From Anodontia alba (Eukaryota; Mollusca; Bivalvia; Lucinida; Lucinidae), in contig OZ024835.1 of the NCBI GenBank assembly GCA_964016985.1, positions 59,430,714 to 59,494,713 on the forward strand: a DNA stretch of 64,000 nucleotides, in the 5' to 3' direction. The translations under genes were made by a program, and so were the position numbers. Within the stretch, counting starts at the first letter, position 1. Each line of letters starts with the position of its first letter. Below are positions 54,919 through 64,000 of this stretch, in pieces. The notes beneath the pieces are model-generated. The model was not told the origin of the DNA. It worked only from the letters and a program-made list of their open reading frames with translations, and made no database searches.

Positions 54919-57786
54919 ACAAGAGGGCCATGATAGGCCTGTATCGCTCACCTGAATATCAGAGCACTTACACAACGTGACCTAGAAATGATCAAAGGAA
55001 ACATTCTGACCGAGATTCCTGATTATTATATTAACAAGTAGGACAATGTAGCATGTCTAATGGACCATGTAATATAAGTCAAGGTCAAATACGGATTACT
55101 GCTCTAAAGAGGCCATGCTAAGGTGTATGTATGTGCGAAGAATCACTGGCGTTTGGACAAATAGTAACTGAGAAACTGACCTAAACGCAAAAACTTAATA
55201 AATTCAGTGGACAGTAAAATATAGGTCAATGTCAAATATGGATGACTGCACTCAAGAGGCTATGCTAAAATGTATGCAAATGCCAAGTGTCACTGCTGTA
55301 TGATTAATAGTTACTGAGAAACTAACTTAAACAGAATAAAACTTTTAGAAAATCACTGGACAATGAAGTATAGGTCATAAATGACCCAGCTCCAAACTTG
55401 ACCTAGAAATTATCAAGACAAAACATTTTGAGCAAGATTCATGATAATCACGTCAAAAAATGTAAACTCTTAGAGTGTTAACGTTTTCCTTTAATTTGGC
55501 CTGGCGACCTAATTTTTTACCCCAAGTGAAAAAGTTTTGAACTTGACCTAAAATCAACAAACCAAACATTTTGAGCACAACTCATGATTGTCATTTCAAA
55601 ATGTGACTTCTAGAGTGTTAACAAGGTTTGCCTGTGATTTGAACCAGTGACCTAGCTTTTGACCCCAAGTAACCCACTTTCAAACTTGATCTAGAAATCA
55701 ACAAGCCAAACATTTTGAGCAAGATTTATGATGATTACTTAAAAATTCGACCTCTACAGTGTTAACAAGATTTTCCTTTGATTTGGACCGGTGACCTAGA
55801 TTATCATCTCAAGTGATTCAGTTTGAACCCGACCTAGAAACTATGAAGACATACATTTTGAGCAAGATTCATGATGATTGCTCAAAAACAAATGTGACCT
55901 CTAGAATATTTACAATGGTTTCCTTTGTGACATAGTTTTTACACAAAATGACACAGTTTCAAAGTCCACCTAGGAATCATCAAGACAAATATTTTGAGCA
56001 AGATTCATGAAAATTACTTCACAAACGAGGTCTCTAGAGCGCTATTAATTTTTGTCTTTGATTTGGTCCGTTGAACTAGTTTTTTTACCCGAGTTACCTA
56101 GTCTCAAACGTGACTTAGAAATCATCAAGGTAAGTATTTTGAGCAAGAATCATGATGATTATTTGAATAAGATATCATAAGGGCAAAGATTCTGGTAAAG
56201 TTTCATGAAGATTGGAGAAAAAAAACTATAGAGTCCAGAGGTTGAAAAAGGTTTTAAAGAAATCTAACCTAGTGACCTGGTTTTTGACTCGGCATGATCC
56301 ATATTCAGACTTGATCAAGATATCATTAAAAAAAAACTCTGGTAAAGTTTCATAAAGGCTGAAGCAAAACTGTGGCCTCTAGAGTGTGAACAAGGTTTTA
56401 TAGAAAAGTGACCTAGTGACCTAGTTTTTAACCCTACAGGCCCCACATTCCAACCTGACCGAGACATAATCAAGCCAAAAGTTTTGGTAAAGTTCTTTGA
56501 AGATTAACACAAAACTGTGGCCTCTAGAGGGTGAATAATGTTTTAAAGAAAATTTACACAGTGACTTAGTTTTTGAATGACCTATCTTCAAACTTGACTG
56601 AGATATCATCAAGTTTATTATTTTGGTAAAGTTCTGTGAAAATTGAAGGAAAATGTGGCCTCAAGAAGGTTAACAAGGTTTTGAAGAAATTCGACTTTGT
56701 CACCTAGTTTTTGACCCTACATGACCCAAATTCGAACGTGCCCAAGATATTAATAAGACAAATATTCTGATGAAAATTTACCCAGATTAAAGCAACTGTT
56801 AGGTCTCTAGAGGATAAGCAAGGTTTTAAACAAATCTGGTCTAGTGACCTTCTTTGTCAACCATACATGACGCATACTCAAACTAAACGAATATATTATC
56901 AGAAAAAAAACTGTCTTGAAAAGTTCCATGAAGACTAAATCAAAACTATGGATTCTAGAGGGTGAACAAGTTTTTTTTCAAAGAAATGAATCCTAGTGAC
57001 CTATTTTTACTCAAAATGACCCATATTCCAACACGGCCTAGCCGAGATATTAACAAGAAAAACATTCTGGTAAAAATAATTATGACGATTGAAGCAAAAC
57101 TGTGGACTCTTGAGAGTGAACAAGGTTTTTTAACAAATCTAAACTAGTGACCTAGATTTTGATCCGACATAACCCATATTCGAACTTGAATAAGATATTA
57201 TCAAGAGAAACCTTTTGGTTTAGTTTCATGAAAATTAAAGCAAAAATGTGGCCTCTGGAGTGTAAACAAGGTTTTAAAGAAATTTAATCTAGTGACCTAC
57301 TGTCTAATCTGACATAACCTATATTCGAATATGACCGAGATATCATCATGTCAAACATCTTGGTAAAGTTTCATGAAGATTCCAGCAAAACTGTGACCTG
57401 TAGAAGGTGAACAATGTTTTAAAGAAACTTGACCTAGTTTTTTTACTCGACATAACCCATGTTCAAACTTGACCGAGATATTATCTAGAAAAAATTTCTG
57501 GTAAAGGTTCATGACGATTGAAGCACAATGTTGGCCTCTAAAGGGTGAACAAGGTTTTAAAGAAATTTGACTTTGTGACCTAGATTTTTACATGCTATAA
57601 CCATTATTCGAATTTTACCGAGATATCATCATGTCAAACATTCTGGTAATTATGATTGATGAAAACCTTTAGCCTCTAGAGGGTGAACAACATAAAAGTT
57701 GACGACGCATGATGTACGTACGACTGACACAGGGTGATCACAATAGCTCACCTTGAGCACTTCGTGTGAAGGTGAGCTAATAAAAA
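54919..57786 (+). repeat. ~2.9-kb tandem-repeat element with terminal hairpin
   Basis: Starts CAAGAGGGCCATGATAGGCC and TCGCTCACCTG. It contains many ~145-150-bp diverged units ('gtgacctag.ttttgac', 'catgacccatattc', 'atatcatcaagacaaacatt', 'tggtaaagtttcatgaagat', 'gtggcctctagagtgtgaac'). It ends with GATGTACGTACGACTGACAC and a hairpin in CAATAGCTCACCTTGAGCAC...GGTGAGCTAATAA. Type resembles bivalve pearl/Helentron-derived elements (inference). Confidence 0.8.
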
Positions 57787-57953
57787 TCTAGTAATCAACA
57801 CGTGAGCCAGTTAGGGAAAATTCTCGCCTAACTGCAATATCTTCCTAGACAATCTCAAGTGTCATTATCTATTTTCAACTAAGGTGACATGAATGATTTG
57901 TGTGTGATGTAAATAAACAACTATAAAGGTTACTATGGCAACCAAAATATTGG

Positions 57954-58120
57954 GCCCGCCTCGGTGGCTCAGTTGGATGCGCCGTCCGACTGGAGACCAG
58001 GAGGTCGCCGGTTCAACCCCCGCCGAGGTCGGCAACATGCTTTCGTGGAGATTGATCATGAAATATTTTTTACGGTCATTCTCTCCCTTCCGCTGATTCA
58101 AGAAGGGCAGTTGTCAGTTT
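57954..58120 (+). mobile_element. SINE-1 head and body, 3' lost
   Basis: GCCTCGGTGGCTCAGTTGG and CCGGTTCAACCCCCGCCG, body to GGGCAGTTGTCAGTTT; the tail is absent. Unusual, because LINE-driven insertion normally truncates the 5' end, so later deletion is likely. Confidence 0.8.
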
Positions 58121-58149
58121 AGTTTAAACATATTTATTTCACAATTTCA

Positions 58150-59450
58150 CATGACAAGCAGTTTTATAACAAATTGCGTTGACCTTGTTTTTAGGCGTTT
58201 ATCGATGATTTTCACATTTGCCGTAAATTGTAATAAACTTTCCAAATATAAGCTACCGAAGGAATTTTGAAGTATATTACTTGTATCATCGTAACAACAA
58301 ATCAGGGGACAGAACAGGACAGTTTAGACATCAGGGATGAAGTTTTTGAACCTTTATTACAAATTTCGTTGACTTTGCCTTTTGGCGATTTTCGATGATT
58401 TTCACATTTGCGCAATTTGTAATAAACCTTTCAAATTAAAATTTCTTCGGGAATTTCGAAGTATATGTATTTGTAGCTTCGTTACAACTAATCAGACAAG
58501 TTCAGTCCTCATATTTGTTGAAACGAAGATACAGGTACATACACTTTGAAACTCCTGGGACAGTTTAAGTTTGAAAAGTTTATTACAAATTGAGGTAAAT
58601 GCAAAAATCATCGAAAATCGCCAAAAACGAAGTCAACGCAATTTGTAATAAAGTTCGAAAACTTCAACTTTGACGTCTGAACTGTCAAGTTCAGTCCTCT
58701 TATTAGTTGTAACGAAGATACAGGTACATATACTTTGAAACTCCTGGGGCAGTTTAAGTTTCAAAAGTTTATTACAAATTGCGGTAAATGCGAAAATCAT
58801 CGAAAATCGCCAAAAAAAAAAACGCAGTCAATGCAATTTGTAATAAAGTTCGAAAACTTCAACTTTGATGTCTATATACTTTGAAATTCCTGGGGAAGTT
58901 TAATTTTGAAAAGTTTATTACAAATTGCGGCGAATATAAAAATTATCGAAACTCGCCAATAAGCAAACTCAAACCAATTTGTTATTAAGTTCGAATACTT
59001 AAGTTTGAATACTTCATTTATCCAGTTGTGTCACTGATTAGTTGTAATGAAGATACAAGTACATACATGTATAAATCGAAATCGCATGGATAGTTCAAGT
59101 TCAAGAAAATTTATTACAAATTGTGGCGAATATGAACATCATCGATAATCGCCAAAATGCAAAGTCAACGCAATTTGTAATAAAGTTCGGAAACTTCGTC
59201 TCAGATATCTAAACTGTCCAGTTCTGTTCCCTGATTAGTTGTAACGAAGATACAAGAAAATACACTAGAAAATTCTCAAAGTATTTTAAGTTTGGTAAAT
59301 TGCGGAGAATGTGAAAATCAATGAAAACCACCAGAATGCAAAATCAACGCAATTGCAATAAAGTTTGAAAACTACGTCTTTAATGTCTTAACTGTCCAGT
59401 TTTGTCTCCTGATTAGTTGTAACGAAGATACAAGTGCATACGTCAAAATT
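58150..59450. repeat. Head-to-head ~185-bp satellite with hairpin units
   Basis: Two units in one direction (about 58150-58500) and about five in the other (58560-59450). Each holds TTTATTACAAATTG and its complement CAATTTGTAATAAA around 'aaaatcatcgaaaatcgcc', then 'tagttgtaacgaagatacaggtaca'-type sequence. Confidence 0.75.
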
Positions 59451-59738
59451 CATTTGGTTTAAACATTTTATTATCCAAATATTACATAACACTATACATT
59501 GTAGCACATAAGAAATAGGATCAGAACGAAAGTATGACTACTTATTTAGTTCTTCTCCTTAACAATTACAGTTGTACAAATAGTGACGGAAAAATGTTAA
59601 ACAATATGGATCTCAATTTGTGGATGTGAATTAAAGATGCAGAATTAAAAGAAGAAGAAAAAAAAAAAAACACAAACAAATATATATAAAAAAAAAATAT
59701 ATATATATATATATAAAGAGCAATGATAAGATAACGAA

Positions 59739-59774
<36 letters not shown>

Positions 59775-60039
59775 ATATATATATACTAGAAATGACAGTA
59801 AGGTCAGAATATCAATTAAAGAGCCATAACTGTTAACTGGTTCATACTAATGCCACTTCTAAGGCTGATAATATCAGTCGTAGAAGTCGCTTTAATATAT
59901 CACAAGACCTTAAGGAATTTTAATAAAAACAAATGGGGGGATAAGGGCAGCGCTTCCCTGGTAAGTATCCCACAGAATCTACTAACTTTTCAATAGAGAG
60001 TTGCATGTACAGAACATTGTATTTAAATGGCTTCAACAG
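59451..60039 (-). other. Probable LINE 3' untranslated region
   Basis: Lies downstream of the RT stop. It contains A-rich and (TA)n runs (59650-59775) and no ORF. I could not place the element's 3' terminus. Confidence 0.45.
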
Positions 60040-61430
60040 TTAAAAGCGTTTTGTGTCTCTTATATACTTTTGGACTTTTTCAAGTATAAGAACATTTGTT
60101 GTGTATGGTAAAGAGGCATCTCCATCTAGTAGAAGATTAAGCGATATTGTTTGATACTCTGATACAGCGTTAAAGAGTTCGTTTCTCTGTGCGGTGTACA
60201 AAGGACAACAAAGTAGATAATGGTGCGAATTTTCTACCTGTCCACAGTGGCAAAATGGAGATTCAGTTATATTTTTGGAGTAGAGATCGCTGTTTAAGCT
60301 GCTACATTTTGTTCTGAGACGTGTATGCAAGATCTGTGTTTTCCTATTGCCTGTATAGAAATATTTTGGAATAGACGTTCTGTTGCGGTTTAAATAATTC
60401 TTGAAAGAAGTAACCGAACTGGAACGTTTTGCTTCATCGGACAAGTCGTTCCATTTTCTTACCACAGATGGTAGAAAAGACTGAAAATATAGATTAGTTC
60501 TAGCGTGAATAGATTGTAGGTTATCTGCATTTCGGAGGCTGTATTGGGATAGATTGTTTATTGACTGTGGTACTAAAGAAGAAAGATAAGACGGAGTTAA
60601 GTCATTATACATTTTGTAGAACATGACGAGTTTATGATTTTCCCGTCTCTTTTCTAGTGTAACCCAGCCAGTTTCTTGGTACAGGGCATTAAGAGATACA
60701 AGTTTGGTTGTTCCAGTGGCAATTCGTGCGGCTTCGATTTGGATTTTCTCAATTTCTTGTTTTTCAAATTGTGTGCAGTTGTCCCATACTATATCCCCGT
60801 ATTCAAGTAAGGGCCTTATAAAAGTTGTAAATATTATTTCTAGAGAACTCCTGTCCAACTTAAACTTGAGTTTTCGCATAATATTAATCCTGTTCCATGC
60901 TTTTTTAGTTATGTAATCAATATGTTGGTGCCAAGTGCAGTCGTTGGACAGAATCAAGCCTAGGTGTTTATGAGATGACACTTCAGCTATTTGTACTTCT
61001 TGCATAAACAGGGATGGGTGAACAGGCTTGTTTAGTTTTCGAGATATCAGCATTGATTCGGTTTTGATCGGATTGAAGTCAACTAACCAGTTGTTTGCCC
61101 AGATAGAAATTTTTGGAAGGTCTGAGTTAAGGCAAACAGCAGATGTAATAGGATTTTCAACAATAATGTAGAGGCTAGTATCGTCAGCGAACAGGCGAAT
61201 GTTGGAGCCAATTTCAGCGACTATGTCATTAATGTAGATTAAGAAAAGTATTGGCCCGAGTATGGAGCCTTGCGGCACTCCAGCAAGAATATACGTCCAG
61301 TCTGACGCGACACCAGGAAGTATAACGCGTTGTTTTCTTTCAGCTAAATAATTTGTAAACCATTTGAGAAATTCTCCCTGAACACCTGCTGCCTTAAGTT
61401 TGTGTAAAAGCCCTGCGTGCCATACACGAT
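60040..61430 (-). pseudogene. LINE reverse transcriptase, C-terminal part
   Basis: Open from the SINE-Q border to the stop at 60040. It begins in ...VWHAGLLHKLKAAGVQGEF, continues with RT motif B (AGVPQGSILGPILF), the catalytic motif C (FADDTSLY, about 61179-61190) and thumb region (LGLILSNDCTWHQH, RNRINIMRKL-like). The C-terminus has a Cys/His-rich segment, FCHCGQVENSHHYLLCCPLY, common in Jockey-group elements. This enzyme would copy element RNA at a nicked chromosomal target. The longest intact frame is 412 codons from an internal Met; the true protein starts far upstream, so the Met is not a real start. Confidence 0.9.
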
Positions 61431-61720
61431 TGATTGATTGTGTTGGGGTTTAACGACACGTCAACCCTTGAGGGTCATTTTGTGTCGTCTCCCAGAGAAA
61501 GGGAGAAAAGAGATAGAAGAGAGAATAGAGGAGATGAAAGAGAGGGACAGGGAAGAAAGAGGAACAGGAATGAAAGTGAAGAAACAGAAGAAATAAAAAC
61601 ATTCCCCCTCTACCCTTACCCACTACAAGGATAGCAGGCCTTGCCCAACTGTAAGCCAATATCAGTTGGACGCCCCAGTGATGTAAGATACACAGCACCT
61701 TCGCACCACCCGACCACCCT
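61431..61720 (-). mobile_element. SINE-Q, copy 2 (in LINE RT)
   Basis: Same layout as copy 1. Exact 15-bp target duplication CGTGCCATACACGAT at 61416-61430 and 61721-61735. It interrupts the RT frame between FDRVWH and the next residues; removal restores the frame across the junction. Confidence 0.9.
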
Positions 61721-62778
61721 CGTGCCATACACGATCAAATGCTTTCCTGATGTCGCAGAAGACAACTCTAACTTCTTTGCCCATGTCTAAGGCTTGACAG
61801 AATGTATTGTACAAGAAAGTGAGTTGGTTTACAGTGGAGTCTCCTTGTATGAACCCGGACTGTAAAGATGATAGAACGTTATCATCTCGAAGATAATTGT
61901 ATAAGTGCTTGAATATAAGCCTTTCAAATACTTTGTCTTCAGAGTTTAGCAAAGAGATGGGTCTGTAATTACTTACTAATGAGGGATCATCTTTTTTATG
62001 AATAGGGCATATGTTTGCTTCTTTCCATTGTCTAGGTACTTCACCTTGACTGAGGGATCGGTTAAAGAGGACACATAGTGGAAAAGCTAGTTCTTTTGAC
62101 AGTTCTTTAAGAATGCGATTGCTTAATCCGTTTGGACCAGATGCTTTTCCAATCGGTAGTGATTTTAGGACAGATTCAACTTCTAAGGGGGTGAGGATGA
62201 TAGAATTTAAAGTAGATTCGATATTATATGGAGGTAAAGCTGGAAGTTCAGCGTTACTATCATCTAAAAGTGTTTGTTCCTAAAAATAATTATTAAGTAG
62301 ATTATCCTTGTCTTGCTCATCAGTATATATACGTCCATTGCATTCCAGAGGTGGGATGGACGAGGTGGCAGTGGGAGATATCACAGTTTTTAGAGTGGAC
62401 CACCAGTCTGTAGAAGTGAGGGACTCAGACTTCAACTTCTTAGCGATATTTTCATCACATGTTCTTTTCGATTCTTTTATCAACGAGACTACTTTGTGAG
62501 TTTCCTGAATTTATCCCAATGGTACTGCAAATCAGTTTGTTTAGCTTTTCTATAAGCCCTTTTGCGTTTTCTAATATATCGTTTGATGAATGTAGTTAAC
62601 CAGGGTGGATCCGAAGGTCTAACTTTTATGTTTTTATTTGGGATGCATAATTTTGATATGGATAGTATGTAATCAGTGACATTCTTTGCATGTGTGTTTA
62701 TGTCATTATCTTCTAGGGATACCCAGTCAGTAGATGCAGCTTTATTGCGTAATAGGTTATAATCTCATTGATCGTACT
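61721..62778 (-). pseudogene. LINE linker and RT N-terminal part
   Basis: The linker includes SDPPWLTTFIKRYIRKRKR, a conserved feature between endonuclease and RT in this group. RT motifs follow: GKASGPNGLSNRILKEL, PRQWKEANICPIHKKDD, NYRPISLLNSEDKVFERL, QSGFIQGDSTVNQLTFL and motif A VVFCDIRKAFDRVW, whose first Asp is catalytic. Breaks: TAG and TGA stops at the upstream edge (about 62767-62778), a one-base frameshift near 62495 (RKLTK to VVSLIKES) and a TAG near 62280 (NNYF-stop-EQTLL). Confidence 0.85.
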
Positions 62779-63267
62779 TCTATATATGCCGGGTAAAGGA
62801 TTTTGACTTGGGTTTAGAGAAATTGTATATACCGAAAATTGGACAATGGTACCGATGCTCTTGATTCAGAAATGGATCCGCAACACCACTGACTATTAAG
62901 TGGGAATTATTGCTTATGAGGAGAATATCCAGTAGGGAAGAGGAAGTTTCAGTAAAGTGAGTAGGTTCGTTTATAGCTTGGAATAATGCAAATTGAGTGC
63001 AGAAACTATGTATCTTCCGCGATGATTGCGGATGTAGCATGTTGAAGTTGAAGTCACCCGTTATAATTATGTCATTTATGCCTGAGTCAACAGCTAGGTG
63101 TAAAGAGTCTTCTATCAGGGAGTAATAAGCAAGATCGGAATTTGGTGGTCTGTAAAATAAGCCAAAAAGCGTGCGTTTGTGATTATTTGAAAGTTCAATC
63201 CATATACATTCGATACCTCTAGGTTCTAAATCTTGCCTGCGTCTATAATGTAAACCCTCCTTTACAT
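62779..63267 (-). pseudogene. LINE AP-endonuclease, C-terminal part
   Basis: Carries GLHYRRRQDLEPRGIECI, LFGLFYRPPNSDL, the metal-site motif TGDFNFNML, LLDILLISNNSHL and the C-terminal His motif EHRYHCPIFGIY. In a live element the endonuclease nicks target DNA. The internal Met (63292) used by automatic calling lies in the SINE and is not a start. Confidence 0.85.
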
Positions 63268-63555
63268 TGATTGAGTTGGGGTTTAACGACACGTCAACCC
63301 TTGTGGGTCATTTTGTGTCGTCTCCCAGAGAAAGGGAGAAAATAGACAGAAGAGATAGCAGAAGAGATGAAAGGGAGGGACAGGGAAGAAAGAGAAACAG
63401 GAATGAAAGTGAAGAAACAGAAGAAATAAAAACATCACCTCCCTACCCTTACCTGCTACAAGGATAGCAGGCCTTGCCCAACTATAAGCCAATATCAGCT
63501 GGACGCCCCGGGTGACAAAAGATACATGACACCTTTGCACCACCCAACCACCCAC
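63268..63555 (-). mobile_element. SINE-Q, copy 3 (in LINE endonuclease)
   Basis: Exact 14-bp target duplication ACCCTCCTTTACAT at 63254-63267 and 63556-63569. Same orientation as the LINE and as copies 1 and 2. Confidence 0.9.
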
Positions 63556-63954
63556 ACCCTCCTTTACATATATTATGACACCACCGTGACTGTCTCCAAC
63601 TCGGTCCTTGCGTTCAGGGCTGTTAAAAGACTGTAGACGAATATCACTTGTAGAAAAGGACGAGTTCAACCAGGTCTCAGTAAAAGCCAATATGTCAAAA
63701 TGGAATAACTCTGCGTGCAAAACATCTAGTTTTGAAGCCAGACTTTGGACATTGTAGTGAACAAAAGACAGATGATGACTTATATTCAATGAATTTATAA
63801 ATGTAGAAGAGATGCCAGAAATTGAACTAGTGGTAACTGATGATATTGACGACGATGGGCCTGGGTTCGGATGAATATCGCCAGCAGATAGTAATAATAC
63901 AGACAGCCATGCTATCAACATTACAGTAAAAGAACATATATATACATACAACAT
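63556..63954 (-). pseudogene. LINE N-terminus: hydrophobic leader, NPGP motif, endonuclease N-part
   Basis: ATG at 63952-63954. Residues 1-24 are hydrophobic (FTVMLIAWLSVLLL). Residues 25-33 read GDIHPNPGP, like the end of a 2A-type ribosome-skipping peptide except for His at the usual Glu position. Endonuclease motifs follow: FVHYNVQSLASKLDVL, ILAFTETWLNSS (catalytic Glu) and HGGVIIYVKEG, where the SINE interrupts. The start is the first Met after an AT-rich leader; continuation upstream past 64000 cannot be excluded. Confidence 0.85.
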
Positions 63955-64000
63955 AAATTTTGCGTTTGCTTCGTGATTCTTTCCTTTTGTTAAATTTTTA

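Larger units (their letters stand above)
60040..63954 (-). pseudogene. Dead non-LTR retrotransposon (Jockey/CR1-like), whole element as seen
   Basis: Four coding pieces in consistent order encode a leader, AP-type endonuclease, linker and reverse transcriptase. Two SINE-Q copies (63268-63555 and 61431-61720), two stops near 62767-62778, a frameshift near 62495 and a stop near 62280 destroy the frame. The 5' end may run past the window. Clade placement (CR1 versus another Jockey-group family) needs a phylogeny. Confidence 0.9.

Noticed and set aside
61450..61728. ORFs reading ...LAYSWARPAILV... (also at 37634 and 63283)
   Set aside because: Identical peptide pieces arise from the three SINE-Q copies, so this is SINE sequence, not a protein family. 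The 63283 frame is a LINE-SINE chimera.

Overview
The window looks like nuclear DNA from an animal, most likely a bivalve mollusc. It is AT-rich and has introns-style exon/splice signals rather than operons. It carries several tRNA-derived SINE families, tandem repeats of the 'aagggccataactc' kind that I associate with bivalve genomes, and a Jockey/CR1-like LINE. The species call is inference from repeat type. I find no complete protein-coding host gene, no operon, no rRNA and no CRISPR array. Family labels such as PalA, HP107 or SINE-1 are mine.

Layout. 1-31 kb: a field of short inverted-repeat elements. Twenty copies of PalA (about 280 bp, near-perfect ~90-bp palindrome at the centre) lie in the window and 19 of them are in the first 31 kb. 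Among them sit 107-bp hairpins (HP107), pogo/Tigger-like MITEs (TigB, TigC), TTAA-flanked MITEs and microsatellites. Two bivalve-type tandem arrays occupy 2.0-3.96 kb and 27.4-30.6 kb. 31-43 kb: more tandem-repeat elements (32.2-32.8 kb and 35.5-38.97 kb), a perfect 89-bp palindrome, and a ~1.07-kb CCCAGC-ended element lodged inside a SINE. 42-55 kb: SINEs, including two dimers each flanked by one target-site duplication, and nested fold-back elements. 54.9-57.8 kb: a long tandem-repeat element. 58.1-59.45 kb: a head-to-head satellite. 59.5-64 kb: a dead LINE on the minus strand, broken by two insertions of the same SINE and by stops and a frameshift.

Possible host coding sequence is limited to small exon candidates: 5767-6036 (a good reading frame and splice sites once a 107-bp hairpin is removed), 15926-16038 (strong start context and splice donor), 27322-27386 (start codon, GC-rich, GTAAGC donor), and a weak membrane-protein ORF at 35209-35472 on the minus strand. 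None is identified.

The main interest is structural. PalA inserts without a visible target duplication and shows substitutions matched in both palindrome arms. Its central palindrome is shared with an unrelated TIR family. Four different SINE families share a related 3' tail. Nested insertions, many with exact target duplications, allow a relative age order of families to be read directly.
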